A stretch of 64,000 nucleotides of DNA. It comes from Agrilactobacillus yilanensis (GTDB taxonomy: Bacteria; Bacillota; Bacilli; Lactobacillales; Lactobacillaceae). Below, piece after piece: positions 1 through 7,697 of the stretch; within the stretch, counting starts at the first letter, position 1, and the number at the start of each line of letters is the position of its first letter. The translations under genes were made by a program, and so were the position numbers. The stretch spans positions 124,001 to 188,000 of the forward strand of contig NZ_RHOY01000002.1 in the NCBI RefSeq assembly GCF_003946725.1, read 5' to 3'. Below the pieces are notes generated by a model. The model searched no databases and was not told the DNA's origin. It was given only the letters and a program-made list of their open reading frames with translations.

Positions 1-1146
1 GAATTACCAGAAATTTTTGAAGATTTTGGAGAAGCCAGACAGCAAGGCTTTTTAAAAGTAAAATCCCTTAAGGATCAAGGTCAACCCGTTGTAGGTGTTT
101 ATTGTACTTTCATGCCTGAAGAACTTGTCCTAGCAGCTGGTGCTGTTCAAATCAGTCTTTGTTCAACTTCTGACGAAACCATCCCGGCAGCCGAAGAGGA
201 TTTACCAAGAAATTTATGTCCTTTGATCAAATCCAGTTACGGCTTTGGTAAAACAGATAAATGTCCTTATTTTTATTTCTCTGATCTTGTTGTTGGTGAA
301 ACAACTTGTGATGGCAAGAAAAAAATGTATGAATACATGAGTGACTTCAAGCCGCTTTATCTTATGCAGTTGCCAAATATGCGGGACAATGATCGTAGTC
401 AAAAGCTTTGGTACGAAGAAATCAAAGCTTTTAAAGAAAAATTAGAAGACTTCTTTGGGGTTACAATTACCGAAGCTCAAATTCGGGATGCGATTATTTT
501 AAAGAATAGAGAACGCCAGGCTAAAAAAGACTTTTATCATTTAGGTCAGCTTAATCCACCTGCTTTAAGTGGTGCTGAAATCTTTAAAGTCATGTACGGC
601 TCTCAATATAAATTTGATAAAGCTGAAAACATTGCTTCTTTGGAAGCGGCTACAAATGCCGTTAAAGAACGCTATGCCAACGGTGAACACCTCGAAAAGA
701 AACCTAGAATTTTGATTACTGGTTCACCAATGGGTGGGGTTACTGAAAAAGTCATTCGTGCCGTTGAAGAAAATGGTGGTGTCGTTGTCGGTTATGAAAA
801 CTGTACCGTTGCCAAAGCTGTTGAACGCTTAGTTGATGAAGATGAAACCGATGTTTATAAAGCTTTATCTGACAAATATATTCATATTGGCTGCGCTTGT
901 ATGTCTGATAATCATGATAGATTAGATTTAATTAGCAATATGATTGATGATTATCAAGTTGACGGTGTCCTTGATATGGTCTTACAAAATTGCACGCCAT
1001 TTTCTGTTGAATCTCGTCGGATTAAAAACTTCTGTAACGATGAAAAAGACACACCTTATATGTATTTAGAAACAGACTATTCTGAATCTGATATTGAACA
1101 AATCAACACACGGGTTACCGCTTTTCTTGAAATGTTGGAGGGTTAA
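1..1146 (+). CDS. yjiM: Double-cubane-cluster anaerobic reductase (YjiM/HgdB family), 5' end outside window
   Basis: The frame is open from base 1, so the gene begins upstream of the window; the ATG at 112 is internal. The protein belongs to the 2-hydroxyacyl-CoA dehydratase beta-subunit-like family, and the GVYCTFMPEELVLAAGAV stretch and cysteine spacing (GVYC, RNLCPLIKSSYGF, DKCPYF, TTCDGKKKMYEY) resemble the single-subunit YjiM/double-cubane reductases. These family members bind a [8Fe-9S]-type cluster and take very low-potential electrons from an ATP-driven activase; their natural substrate is mostly unknown. The next gene, 2 bases downstream, is that activase, so the two form an operon. 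Family assignment is firm; the substrate is not known from sequence. Confidence 0.85.
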   Translation, partial: ELPEIFEDFGEARQQGFLKVKSLKDQGQPVVGVYCTFMPEELVLAAGAVQISLCSTSDETIPAAEEDLPRNLCPLIKSSYGFGKTDKCPYFYFSDLVVGETTCDGKKKMYEYMSDFKPLYLMQLPNMRDNDRSQKLWYEEIKAFKEKLEDFFGVTITEAQIRDAIILKNRERQAKKDFYHLGQLNPPALSGAEIFKVMYGSQYKFDKAENIASLEAATNAVKERYANGEHLEKKPRILITGSPMGGVTEKVIRAVEENGGVVVGYENCTVAKAVERLVDEDETDVYKALSDKYIHIGCACMSDNHDRLDLISNMIDDYQVDGVLDMVLQNCTPFSVESRRIKNFCNDEKDTPYMYLETDYSESDIEQINTRVTAFLEMLEG

Positions 1147-1148
1147 TT

Positions 1149-1916
1149 ATGTATTACATCGGTCTAGATGCCGGATCCACAACCACAAAAGGTGTTTTAT
1201 TTACTGAAACAGACTATATTGACAAATATCTTTTAGCCACTGCGGGTGATCCCAAGGGCGCTATGGCCACTGTAATTGATTATTTCACGACACATTATGG
1301 TAAAGCAGATAAGATTATTACTACTGGTTATGGTCGTAAATTACTGCCCAGTGATTTAGCAATTACTGAAATTACTTGTCACGGTAAAGGCGCTAATTAC
1401 TTGCACCCAGGGATTACACAAGTCGTTGATATTGGTGGTCAAGATTGCAAAACGATTCGGCTGAACGGTAACGGCGGTGTGTTAGATTTTAATATGAATG
1501 ACCGCTGCGCTGCAGGTACCGGGCGCTTTGTGGAAGTCATGATGCGTACACTGGGTGAAGATATTGCAACGTTAGATACATTCATCCAAGGTGCCACACC
1601 AGTACAAATCAACAGCATGTGTACTGTTTTTGCAGAATCTGAAGTTGTCAGCCGTGTCGCTAAAGGTGAAAAACGCGAAGATATTGCTCTAGGCGTCTGT
1701 CACTCCATTGCCAAACGAATTAATGGGCAGCACGCCAAACTACAAGCGCCTAAAGGTGAAGCGGTCTTATTTACCGGCGGCTTATCGCAAAGTGAACTAT
1801 TTGGCGAAGTTTTAGCACAGTATTTAGCCGCCCCCGTATATCGCGATGATTTAGGCCAGTTTGCCGGTGCAATTGGTGCCGCTCAAATTGGGCTCAAAAA
1901 ATTCAGTCTTCAATAA
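1149..1916 (+). CDS. yjiL: Acyl-CoA dehydratase activase / ATP-dependent reductase activator (YjiL-like)
   Basis: A 255-residue BadF/BadG/HgdC-type ATPase. It opens with the ASKHA phosphate loop DAGSTTTKGVLF and has a second phosphate motif VVDIGGQDCKTI. Two cysteines in MNDRCAAGTGRF and SMCTVFAESEVVS would bind the [4Fe-4S] cluster shared by the homodimer. ATP hydrolysis drives an electron to very low potential and into the neighbouring double-cubane reductase. It starts 2 bases after that gene and is followed at once by a strong terminator. Length and motifs are normal for the family. Confidence 0.88.
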   Translation: MYYIGLDAGSTTTKGVLFTETDYIDKYLLATAGDPKGAMATVIDYFTTHYGKADKIITTGYGRKLLPSDLAITEITCHGKGANYLHPGITQVVDIGGQDCKTIRLNGNGGVLDFNMNDRCAAGTGRFVEVMMRTLGEDIATLDTFIQGATPVQINSMCTVFAESEVVSRVAKGEKREDIALGVCHSIAKRINGQHAKLQAPKGEAVLFTGGLSQSELFGEVLAQYLAAPVYRDDLGQFAGAIGAAQIGLKKFSLQ

Positions 1917-1970
1917 AAATTTGGGCAGGAATCTTCTGATTTTAATCAGGGGAGGCATGCCCAAATTTTT
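1915..1970 (+). terminator. Rho-independent terminator after the activase gene
   Basis: Arms AAAAATTTGGGCA (1915-1927) and TGCCCAAATTTTT (1958-1970) form a 13-bp stem with an internal hairpin in the loop. The stop codon of the activase overlaps the left arm, and the right arm ends in a T run. Confidence 0.85.
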
Positions 1971-1985
1971 ATTGAAAGGACAAAA

Positions 1986-2611
1986 GCTAGTAGGGGCGCA
2001 CAAGTGTACCTTTTAATTCAAAATGCCATTCGCCAATACCAAGCAATGCAAGAAAAGGTGCAGGAAATCAATGGATTAAGTTCTGGGACCGTTAAAATTG
2101 GGACAATTTCGAGTATTTCAGCCCATTGGTTACCGGTATTAATTCAAAAATTCCAAGAGAAATATCCACAAGTTAAGTTCATTTTGCATCAAGGTGACTA
2201 CACAACTATTCCTGAGTGGGTGCGAACTAATCAAGCTGATTTCGGTTTTATTAGTCCCGATGCCCTGCCAAATACCGCAGTTCAATTTGTTAAATCAGGA
2301 GCTTTAAGAGCGGTGCTACCCCTTAACCCCCCCTTAGCGCAAAGAAAATTTGTGACCTTGACCGATTTAGCCCAGGAACCTTTTTTAGAATTAGAAGAAG
2401 GGGCTTACAGTGAACCGCTAACTGCTTTTGCGGACGCTAATTTACGGCCTAATGTTAAGTTACGAGTCCACGATGATTATTCTATTCTCTCCATGATTGA
2501 ATTAGGCTTAGGTGTTATATTCTACCTGAACTTGTCCTACGAAAAACGGCGTACCAAGTCGCTATTTTACCAATCCACCCCGAACTAACCCGAAAAATTG
2601 GTATTATTAGT
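1986..2611 (+). pseudogene. LysR-family regulator remnant (effector domain only, frameshifted)
   Basis: The reading frame from about 1986 gives a LysR substrate-binding domain: a linker ending RGAQVYLLIQNAIRQYQ, then SGTVKIGTISSISAHWLPVLIQKF and so on. There is no helix-turn-helix region; the remnant begins directly after the upstream terminator, so the 5' third has been lost. Near 2515 the frame breaks: the expected tail ILPELVLRKTAYQVAILPIH continues in another frame until TGA at 2615-2617. Missing DNA-binding domain plus a frameshift make this a decayed gene. A GTG at 2004 could still start a 194-residue fragment, but that would not be a working regulator. Confidence 0.75.
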
Positions 2612-2613
2612 CA

Positions 2614-2703
2614 ATGAGCGTCTTCCAGACACTTTCGTTGATGTTGCTGTTTGGCACATTTTTAATCGCGCTACTCAGCTACATCGACAAGAACCACAAA
2701 TAA
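2614..2703 (+). CDS. Putative holin-like type I toxin (29 aa)
   Basis: The short frame encodes MSVFQTLSLMLLFGTFLIAL followed by LSYIDKNHK: a hydrophobic helix with a short basic tail, the pattern of the putative holin-like / Fst-type toxins of lactobacilli. Such peptides insert in the membrane and are held off by an antisense RNA. A matching antisense RNA with its own promoter lies immediately downstream on the other strand. No good Shine-Dalgarno sequence precedes the ATG, which may reflect translational control or decay. The same bases in another frame (NERLPDTFVDVAVWHIFNRA) could pass for the end of a LysR protein, so the neighbouring pseudogene may have contributed sequence here. Toxin assignment is by pattern only. 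Confidence 0.6.
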   Translation: MSVFQTLSLMLLFGTFLIALLSYIDKNHK

Positions 2704-2828
2704 AAAAGCCGCCCTGCGTAACTTGGGTAGGTTACAGGGTAGCTTAATGCTGTCTTATTAACTTCGCCACCGCCTTTGAAGCGGCCTGCACGGGAAGTCC
2801 TGTCTTCAGCGGGACTTCCTTTTTTCTT
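2698..2828 (-). ncRNA. Antisense RNA antitoxin of the type I toxin module
   Basis: On the minus strand an extended -10 box TGCTATAAT (TATAAT at 2840-2835) would start an RNA near 2828. It runs about 130 bases toward the toxin gene and ends in a hairpin (2743-2708, arms around CCCTGTAAC and GTTACGCAGGG) followed by TTTTTT at 2707-2702, just inside the toxin stop codon. It overlaps the 3' end of the toxin mRNA, the usual convergent arrangement of Fst-type loci. Positions of both ends are inferred from promoter and terminator signals. Confidence 0.6.
2792..2826 (+). terminator. Terminator of the toxin mRNA
   Basis: GGGAAGTCC (2792-2800) pairs with GGGACTTCC (2811-2819) and is followed by a T run. 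On the plus strand it would end the toxin transcript about 100 bases past the toxin stop codon. The same hairpin forms the 5' end of the antisense RNA, so the two RNAs share complementary stem-loops. Confidence 0.75.
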
Positions 2829-2860
2829 ACTACTATTATAGCATGTCCTTTAAAAACTGG

Positions 2861-3210
2861 CTAACGTTTTAGACTTTGATCGGGGTTGAAATCGGGTTGT
2901 TTAATTTCCGGATTTTCTTCAGCAAATGTTTTCAGCTATTTTTGCGTTCGATTACTGATTTCTTGGTGAACATCATTTAACTGATTTTTTATTCTGATTT
3001 TCGTTGGTGATCAGTCGCTTGCTTAATTTGTTGTTGCAAGCCTTGATACGACTTATTAAGCACTTGGGCTGATAGCTGTTCCAAGTTATCGCGAATATCG
3101 TTCTTAAAATTAATATCAGCTAAACGGTATTTAGCTAAATACTCTGGAGTTAAAGGCCGATTTTGAACATAATCTGTAACCACAAAGGCACTGTCAGCAA
3201 TGACTTGTTT
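2861..3210 (-). pseudogene. Unrecognised decayed coding region
   Basis: Reading the minus strand below about 3210 gives a charged, helix-rich protein interrupted by stop codons: a 64-codon open stretch (2989-3183, VTDYVQNRPLTPEYLAKYRL and onward), then LNDVHQEISNRTQK, a stop, and LKTFAEENPEIKQPDFNPDQ before TAG at 2863-2861. The pieces read like one gene with several stops. I do not recognise the family. It directly follows the DNA glycosylase remnant. Confidence 0.4.
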
Positions 3211-3541
3211 TTATTTTGAGCAGTTATTCAATTCATTGAAGCAAAAACAAGCAACTTCATGGTCGTTAATGATTCCAATTGCCTGTAAGAATGAGTAGGT
3301 AAGTCGGGCAACTCTTGTTGGAAGTATTGTACTTTTTGGTAATCAAATTTACAAAAAGCAGTATTAAGTGCCTGCCGTTTATTTAAAATTGTTTGCCAAC
3401 TAAGGCCAGCTAGCATGATTTCTAATCATAATAATTCAAACAGCGTTTGGTTATTGTGACAAGGTGTTCCCCATTCACAACCGTGGTATTGTTTCAGCAA
3501 CTCATTCCCAATTGCTGCCCAAGAACAGCGTTTTGGTATTT
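3211..3541 (-). pseudogene. tag: DNA-3-methyladenine glycosylase I remnant
   Basis: Minus-strand translation gives PKRCSWAAIGNELLKQYHGC-EWGTPCHNNQTLFELL, then an in-frame TGA, then LEIMLAGLSWQTILNKRQAL and FCKFDYQKVQYF. These are the N-terminal motifs of Tag-type glycosylases, including the zinc-ligand region and the EWG and AGLSW signatures. The expected middle part, about 80 codons with the catalytic region, is missing: the frame jumps to YSFLQAIGIINDHEVACFC, the usual C-terminus. An internal stop plus a deletion mark it as a dead gene. Normally the enzyme removes 3-methyladenine from alkylated DNA. Confidence 0.75.
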
Positions 3542-3604
3542 AAATCAACTCCTTAAATAATTTATCAATTGATTTATGGAGAATCACTGTTCGCTGATTA
3601 GTTG

Positions 3605-3640
3605 GTCAACCACTTCTGACTAAAGTCGGAAGTGGTTGAC
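3605..3640. other. Perfect-looking hairpin of unknown role
   Basis: GTCAACCACTTCTGAC (3605-3620) and GTCGGAAGTGGTTGAC (3625-3640) form a 16-bp stem with one G-T type mismatch and a TAAA loop. No T tract follows on either strand, so it is not a typical terminator. It sits between the decayed region and the esterase terminator. Confidence 0.5.
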
Positions 3641-3650
3641 ATAAAGTGCC

Positions 3651-3690
3651 ACAAAAATAAAGCCTATCATGAGATAAGCTTTATTTTTGT
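3651..3690 (-). terminator. Terminator of the esterase gene
   Basis: ACAAAAATAAAGC (3651-3663) and GCTTTATTTTTGT (3678-3690) make a 13-bp perfect stem, with the T-rich arm on the minus-strand exit side. It lies 4 bases past the esterase stop codon. Confidence 0.8.
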
Positions 3691-3694
3691 ATTA

Positions 3695-4498
3695 CTATAT
3701 ACGATTATGAACCCAGGTTTTAAATAATGTCGGCCAAATTGCGACTTCCGGTCGATTATCTTCTGGATTCCGGTTAACTTCTGAATTTGCCAAACTGGCA
3801 CCATGTTTACCCTCTGGAAAAACATGGTATTCAAAGGAAATCCCTTGTTTTCGTAACGCTTGGACAAATAGTAAACTATTTTCCATCGGCACCACATGGT
3901 CTGAACCCGTGTGCCAAATAAAAGTTTCCGGCACATTTGAATTCACTTGCTGCTCTAAAGATAACTGGTCTAATTTTTCCGAATCAGGCCCCAGTAAATT
4001 TTCAAATGATTCTTGATGTCCATACTGACCCGTGGTAATTACGGGATAGCCTAAAAATAACCCATTAGGTTGCATTTGTGCTGGCGTTAACCCAATATCG
4101 GCTAACGTGGCCGTATGCCAAAAGACGCCCAAACAAGCTGCTAAATGACCGCCTGCTGAAAAGCCAGCAACAACGATCTTGTCAGGATCAACATGCAATT
4201 TCTGCGCATTGTCCCGAATGAAAGCCACGCTCTTTGCTAATTGATGCAAAGCTACCGGATAACGCACCGGTGCCACGCTGTAGCGTAAAACAAAAGCTTG
4301 AAACCCAGCTGCTAACATGGCTAATGCCACAGGTTCGGCTTCGCGGTCTGAAGTGTAAGCGTAACCCCCACCAGGACAAATCACAATGGCTGGTCGTTGA
4401 CGATTTGGATCAATTTCTTGAGAATTATCAATTAAAAAGCCATTTAATTTTGCGCTTGGTTCCGTCCCCACTTGTATTTCTTCTTGGATAAATTGCAT
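3695..4498 (-). CDS. Alpha/beta-hydrolase esterase (acetyl/feruloyl esterase-like)
   Basis: A carbohydrate-type esterase of about 267 residues. The oxyanion region reads VICPGGGYAYTSDREAEPVA, the nucleophile elbow is GFSAGGHLA, and the likely acid and base are Asp in TGSDHVVP and His in PEGKHGAS. There is no signal peptide, so it acts inside the cell. The ATG at 4498 is preferred because AAAGGGTGG lies just upstream; a GTG at 4507 overlaps that site. Its place next to the pectin genes suggests removal of acetyl groups from imported oligosaccharides, but that is inference. It appears monocistronic. Confidence 0.8.
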   Translation of the reverse strand: MQFIQEEIQVGTEPSAKLNGFLIDNSQEIDPNRQRPAIVICPGGGYAYTSDREAEPVALAMLAAGFQAFVLRYSVAPVRYPVALHQLAKSVAFIRDNAQKLHVDPDKIVVAGFSAGGHLAACLGVFWHTATLADIGLTPAQMQPNGLFLGYPVITTGQYGHQESFENLLGPDSEKLDQLSLEQQVNSNVPETFIWHTGSDHVVPMENSLLFVQALRKQGISFEYHVFPEGKHGASLANSEVNRNPEDNRPEVAIWPTLFKTWVHNRI

Positions 4499-4578
4499 GT
4501 CTACCACCCTTTCCTGTCATGCTGTGTCAAAGTTTTATAATTAGCAACAAACTAAACACAGTTTCAGGTAAAACTGGG

Positions 4579-5043
4579 TTATTGATAAGCCTTATCCCGA
4601 ACAACTAACACTTGTGTATTAGCTTTTCGAATAATGTAATCGGATACAGAGCCTAATAATAGCCGCTCCGTTCTAGATCGGCCAGTAGCGCCGATAATGA
4701 TCAAATCAATGTCCAGTTCAATTGGTAATTCATTGGCGATGATTTCTTTGGCATTACCTTCTGGCTGTAAAATAGAAACATCTGTTAGGCCTTGTGCCTC
4801 TGCAGTCGCTTTCATTTTGGTCAACAGCTTACGTACCCCGGCCTGTACCAATGTCGCACTATCAGAAGCATCACTATAATATGAAGGCTCTAATGAACCA
4901 TCGTAATTACGGTGCTCCAAAACATGCGTAATGTACAATTTTGCATCCATCAGCTTGGCCAAATCAACAGCCTCTGTAAAAGCCCGTTGTGCCTCCGGAG
5001 AACCATCTGAAGCGATTAAAATATTCCGATAATGTGCGTTCAT
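4579..5043 (-). CDS. Universal stress protein, UspA family
   Basis: A 154-residue single Usp domain. It starts with the NILIASDGSPEAQRAF strand-turn and has the ATP-binding signature GATGRSRTERLLLGSVSDYI near the C-terminus, so it is probably of the ATP-binding type. A good ribosome site (AAAGGGG) precedes the ATG. A TATAAT at about 5085 on the minus strand is a candidate -10 box. Single gene; the precise stress signal cannot be told from sequence. Confidence 0.88.
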   Translation of the reverse strand: MNAHYRNILIASDGSPEAQRAFTEAVDLAKLMDAKLYITHVLEHRNYDGSLEPSYYSDASDSATLVQAGVRKLLTKMKATAEAQGLTDVSILQPEGNAKEIIANELPIELDIDLIIIGATGRSRTERLLLGSVSDYIIRKANTQVLVVRDKAYQ

Positions 5044-5379
5044 AAAAATCTGCCCCTTTCACCTATACCAATGATGTATTATAAAGTTCTACAACCCCAT
5101 TATATGGTGTAAGTAAGCGGTTTACAATCGCTATCTACCTACCTGAGTGATATTTAATTTGTTGCTAATTGTTTCATTATTTTACCGACTATAATCTGAA
5201 ATGTACATTAAAAAGCCTTAAGCATTCTGCTTATAAAAGTCATATTCTTTCAAAATCACCTGTTTGGCCATAATTTTCAGTTATTCTAAAATTCGAAATT
5301 ATTTCGCATTTAAGCATTTTTGTTACCGTTTGTTTTTTTAATGAAAATTGGTATATTTATATTACTTTTATAATTGGTA

Positions 5380-5446
5380 AAAAATAACCAGTAAGCCGCT
5401 GAGTCGAAAGTCAATTTCAGCTCAATACTCACTGGTTTATTTTTTT
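5380..5446. terminator. Orphan terminator-like hairpin
   Basis: AATAACCAGT (5383-5392) pairs with ACTGGTTTATT (5431-5441), flanked by A and T runs, so it could work on either strand. No gene ends nearby on the plus strand. It may end transcripts running out of kdgK through the repeat region, or be a very short RNA. The intergenic stretch 5044-5717 otherwise holds only this hairpin, the usp promoter and the repeat at 5460-5717. Confidence 0.5.
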
Positions 5447-5459
5447 AGATATTACTATT

Positions 5460-5717
5460 TAGTGTTTTAAAATCAACCCGTCTTTGGTTATGCTCTAATC
5501 TTGAAATGCGTTCCAAGTACTGACAATTTACATAACTACGTCTTACTCACAAGCCAAAACCGGGCTTATGTCGGGTCTATTCTGTGTGAGTTTTCTTAAA
5601 CGCGCTCACCAACACTGATTTCTGCATATAACTACGCCTTGTTGCTAGTCGCAGGCGACTACCTGCCAAGTCTAGGTTATATTACGAAATCACCCGTGTT
5701 GTCTCGCGCTCTTTCTT
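5460..5717 (-). repeat. Interspersed repeat, copy A (directly after kdgK stop)
   Basis: Read on the minus strand it begins AAGAAAGAGCGCGAGACAAC right after the kdgK stop and contains the blocks AACCTAGACTTGGC, GGCGTAGTTATATGC, GGTGAGCGCGTTTAAGAA and AAGACGTAGTTATGT. The same blocks in the same order, with changes, occur at 21429-21575 directly after another stop codon. It carries no ORF of note. It looks like a short non-coding repeat family that sits at gene 3' ends. Confidence 0.55.
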
Positions 5718-6734
5718 TTACCGGTTCATTGCGGCGCCGTTGCCCATGACGTTGCGGATTTCTGCTTCGCTGACAAGGTTCAAATCACCGCTGATGGTTA
5801 ATTTTAAGACGCTAGCAGCGATGGCGTAGTTGATTTGTTCTTGCGGTTCAAGGTTATTCAAGAAACCATGCATTAAGCCCGCACCAAAGGCATCGCCCCC
5901 AGCAACGCCTTCAAAGACGTGCATTTGATAAACAGGGCTTTCATAAAATTGGCCGTCCCGCAACAACAATGCGCTCCATTGACTATCTTCAACCGAATGA
6001 ATGTCTCTGAGTACGCTAGCTACGGTGTGACAATTAGGATAACGCTTGGCGACTTCTTGCATGCCTGCTTTAAAACTTGCTTTTTGTTCAATACCCCGCG
6101 TCATATCGCCGTCAAAGGCTTGAATACCAAAAGATGAAATGAAATCCTCATCGTGGGCCAAAACAATATTGACATAAGGCATAACTTGTTGGCTAAAGGC
6201 CTGGGCAGCTTCTGGTGTCCACATCTTGCCCCGATAATTCATATCACAAGCTACCGTAATATTGTGGGTTTGACAGTAAGCACAAGCTGCTAAAACAGCT
6301 TGTTGTAAGTCTTTAGAAATCGCTGGTGTAATACCAGAGAAGTAAAAATAGTCAACCCCTTCAAAGACTTTGGCCCAATCGTATTCGTCAGCTGTAGAAG
6401 TGGCTAATGAACTGCCAGCACGGTCATAAACCACATTGGTTCCTCGAACGCTAGCACCCTTTTCAAAAAAATAAATTCCTAAGCGTGGCCCGCCTCGTAA
6501 AATCGCCTGCGTCTCAACGCCATATTTACGCAAAGTGCCTAAAGCGGCTTCCCCTAAGAGGTTATCTGGTAACTTTGTTAAATAAGCGGCTGTATCGCCC
6601 TGCAAAGCCAAAGAAACAGCCACATTAGCTTCTGCACCACCATAAGTTGCTTCAAAAGCGGTTGTTTGTAAAATTCGATTACTTGTTGGTGGTTTTAACC
6701 GTAACATCATTTCGCCAAAAGTCAGTACTTTCAT
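5718..6734 (-). CDS. kdgK: 2-keto-3-deoxygluconate kinase (PfkB family)
   Basis: A 338-residue ribokinase-fold sugar kinase. It opens KVLTFGEMMLRLKPP and has the substrate-side GGAEANVAVSLALQG motif and the C-terminal anion hole/catalytic base GVAGGDAFGAGLMHGF. In pectin breakdown it phosphorylates 2-keto-3-deoxygluconate made by KduI and KduD to KDPG. It lies 31 bases downstream of kduI copy 1 and is probably cotranscribed. No KDPG aldolase is present in the window, so the last step must be encoded elsewhere. Confidence 0.88.
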   Translation of the reverse strand: MKVLTFGEMMLRLKPPTSNRILQTTAFEATYGGAEANVAVSLALQGDTAAYLTKLPDNLLGEAALGTLRKYGVETQAILRGGPRLGIYFFEKGASVRGTNVVYDRAGSSLATSTADEYDWAKVFEGVDYFYFSGITPAISKDLQQAVLAACAYCQTHNITVACDMNYRGKMWTPEAAQAFSQQVMPYVNIVLAHDEDFISSFGIQAFDGDMTRGIEQKASFKAGMQEVAKRYPNCHTVASVLRDIHSVEDSQWSALLLRDGQFYESPVYQMHVFEGVAGGDAFGAGLMHGFLNNLEPQEQINYAIAASVLKLTISGDLNLVSEAEIRNVMGNGAAMNR

Positions 6735-6765
6735 AATTTAGAATCCTTTCAAAAATAAAATATAA

Positions 6766-7611
6766 TTATTTCAAATCATGCATGTCTACTTGATCCATAT
6801 CATCATAAGTTTGGTTTTCACCGCACATTGCCCAGATAAAGGCATAATTTGTTGTCCCTACACCGCAATGGATTGACCAGCTTGGATTAACAACGGCTTG
6901 TTCTGGTTCTAAGAAAATATGTTTAGAGGCATTCGGTTCCCCTAAGAAATGTACAACCCGTGTATCGGGATCACTGAATTCAAAGTACATATACGTTTCC
7001 ATCCGCCGAGCATGGGTATGCGCCGGCATGGTGTTCCAAGAAGAACCTGGTTCCAAAACAGTGTAGCCCATTTGTAATTGACAAGTATCCATTTGGGAAG
7101 CGTCAATATATTTATAAATGGTCCGTTTGTTCATATGAGCTTGATCGCCCATTGGTTTAGCCAAAGCGTTGGCAAATGGCAATTTCTTGTTAGGGTAAGT
7201 TTTATGTGCCGGTGTGGAAACCACATAGAATTTAGCCGGATTTTTAGGATCATCTGATTCAAAAGTTACTGATTTAGTGCCCATGCCGATGTAATAACCA
7301 TCGTGGGTTACAATTGTATCTTTTTGGCCATCAATCGTAATACTGCCGTTGCCGCCGATATTGATGAAGCCCAATTCCCGACGTTGTAAGAAGTAGTCGA
7401 CCCCTAGTGCTTTATCTAATTTGATCTCCAAGGCTTCAGTCGTTGGTGTTACACCACCGAAGATCATCCGATCATTATATGTATACGTTAACAAAATATC
7501 ACCGGGGTTAAATAATTTCGCCATCAAAAATTCATCCCGTAAATCCTCTGTACTATAGTGTTCAATATCCTTAGGACTATGGGCATACCGGGTAACCATA
7601 CTAAAACTCAT
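6766..7611 (-). CDS. kduI: 5-dehydro-4-deoxy-D-glucuronate isomerase, copy 1
   Basis: A 281-residue KduI-family cupin that isomerises 5-keto-4-deoxyuronate, the product of unsaturated galacturonate, to 2,5-diketo-3-deoxygluconate. Metal-site residues are in MPAHTHARRMETYMYFEF and in the later SIHCGVGTTNYAF histidine. Start ATG with AAAAAGGAG upstream. The protein is identical to copy 2 at 15880-16725 except residue 4 (Ser here, Asn there). It is followed by kdgK. Its own promoter and a palindromic operator lie between it and the upstream permease gene. Confidence 0.92.
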   Translation of the reverse strand: MSFSMVTRYAHSPKDIEHYSTEDLRDEFLMAKLFNPGDILLTYTYNDRMIFGGVTPTTEALEIKLDKALGVDYFLQRRELGFINIGGNGSITIDGQKDTIVTHDGYYIGMGTKSVTFESDDPKNPAKFYVVSTPAHKTYPNKKLPFANALAKPMGDQAHMNKRTIYKYIDASQMDTCQLQMGYTVLEPGSSWNTMPAHTHARRMETYMYFEFSDPDTRVVHFLGEPNASKHIFLEPEQAVVNPSWSIHCGVGTTNYAFIWAMCGENQTYDDMDQVDMHDLK

Positions 7612-7624
7612 TTTTTATTCTCCT

Positions 7625-7641
7625 TTTTCTCTATAAGAAAT
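7625..7641. promoter_or_regulatory. Putative IclR/KdgR operator at kduI copy 1
   Basis: TTTTCTCTATAAGAAAT fits the palindrome ATTTCTNNNNNAGAAAT with one mismatch. An overlapping AGAAATATAATTTCT (7636-7650) is also symmetrical. It lies between the -10 box and the ribosome site, a repressor position. The same motif occurs at the iclR and kduI copy 2 promoters. Confidence 0.6.
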
Positions 7642-7669
7642 ATAATTTCTAAACCATTCTTCAATTTCT

Positions 7670-7697
7670 AGTATATCGAGTTCTACTCAATTTACAA
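7670..7697 (-). promoter_or_regulatory. Promoter of kduI copy 1-kdgK
   Basis: Minus-strand TTGTAA (7697-7692) and TATACT (7675-7670) with 16-bp spacing. The -35 box overlaps the stop codon of the upstream permease gene. Confidence 0.6.
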
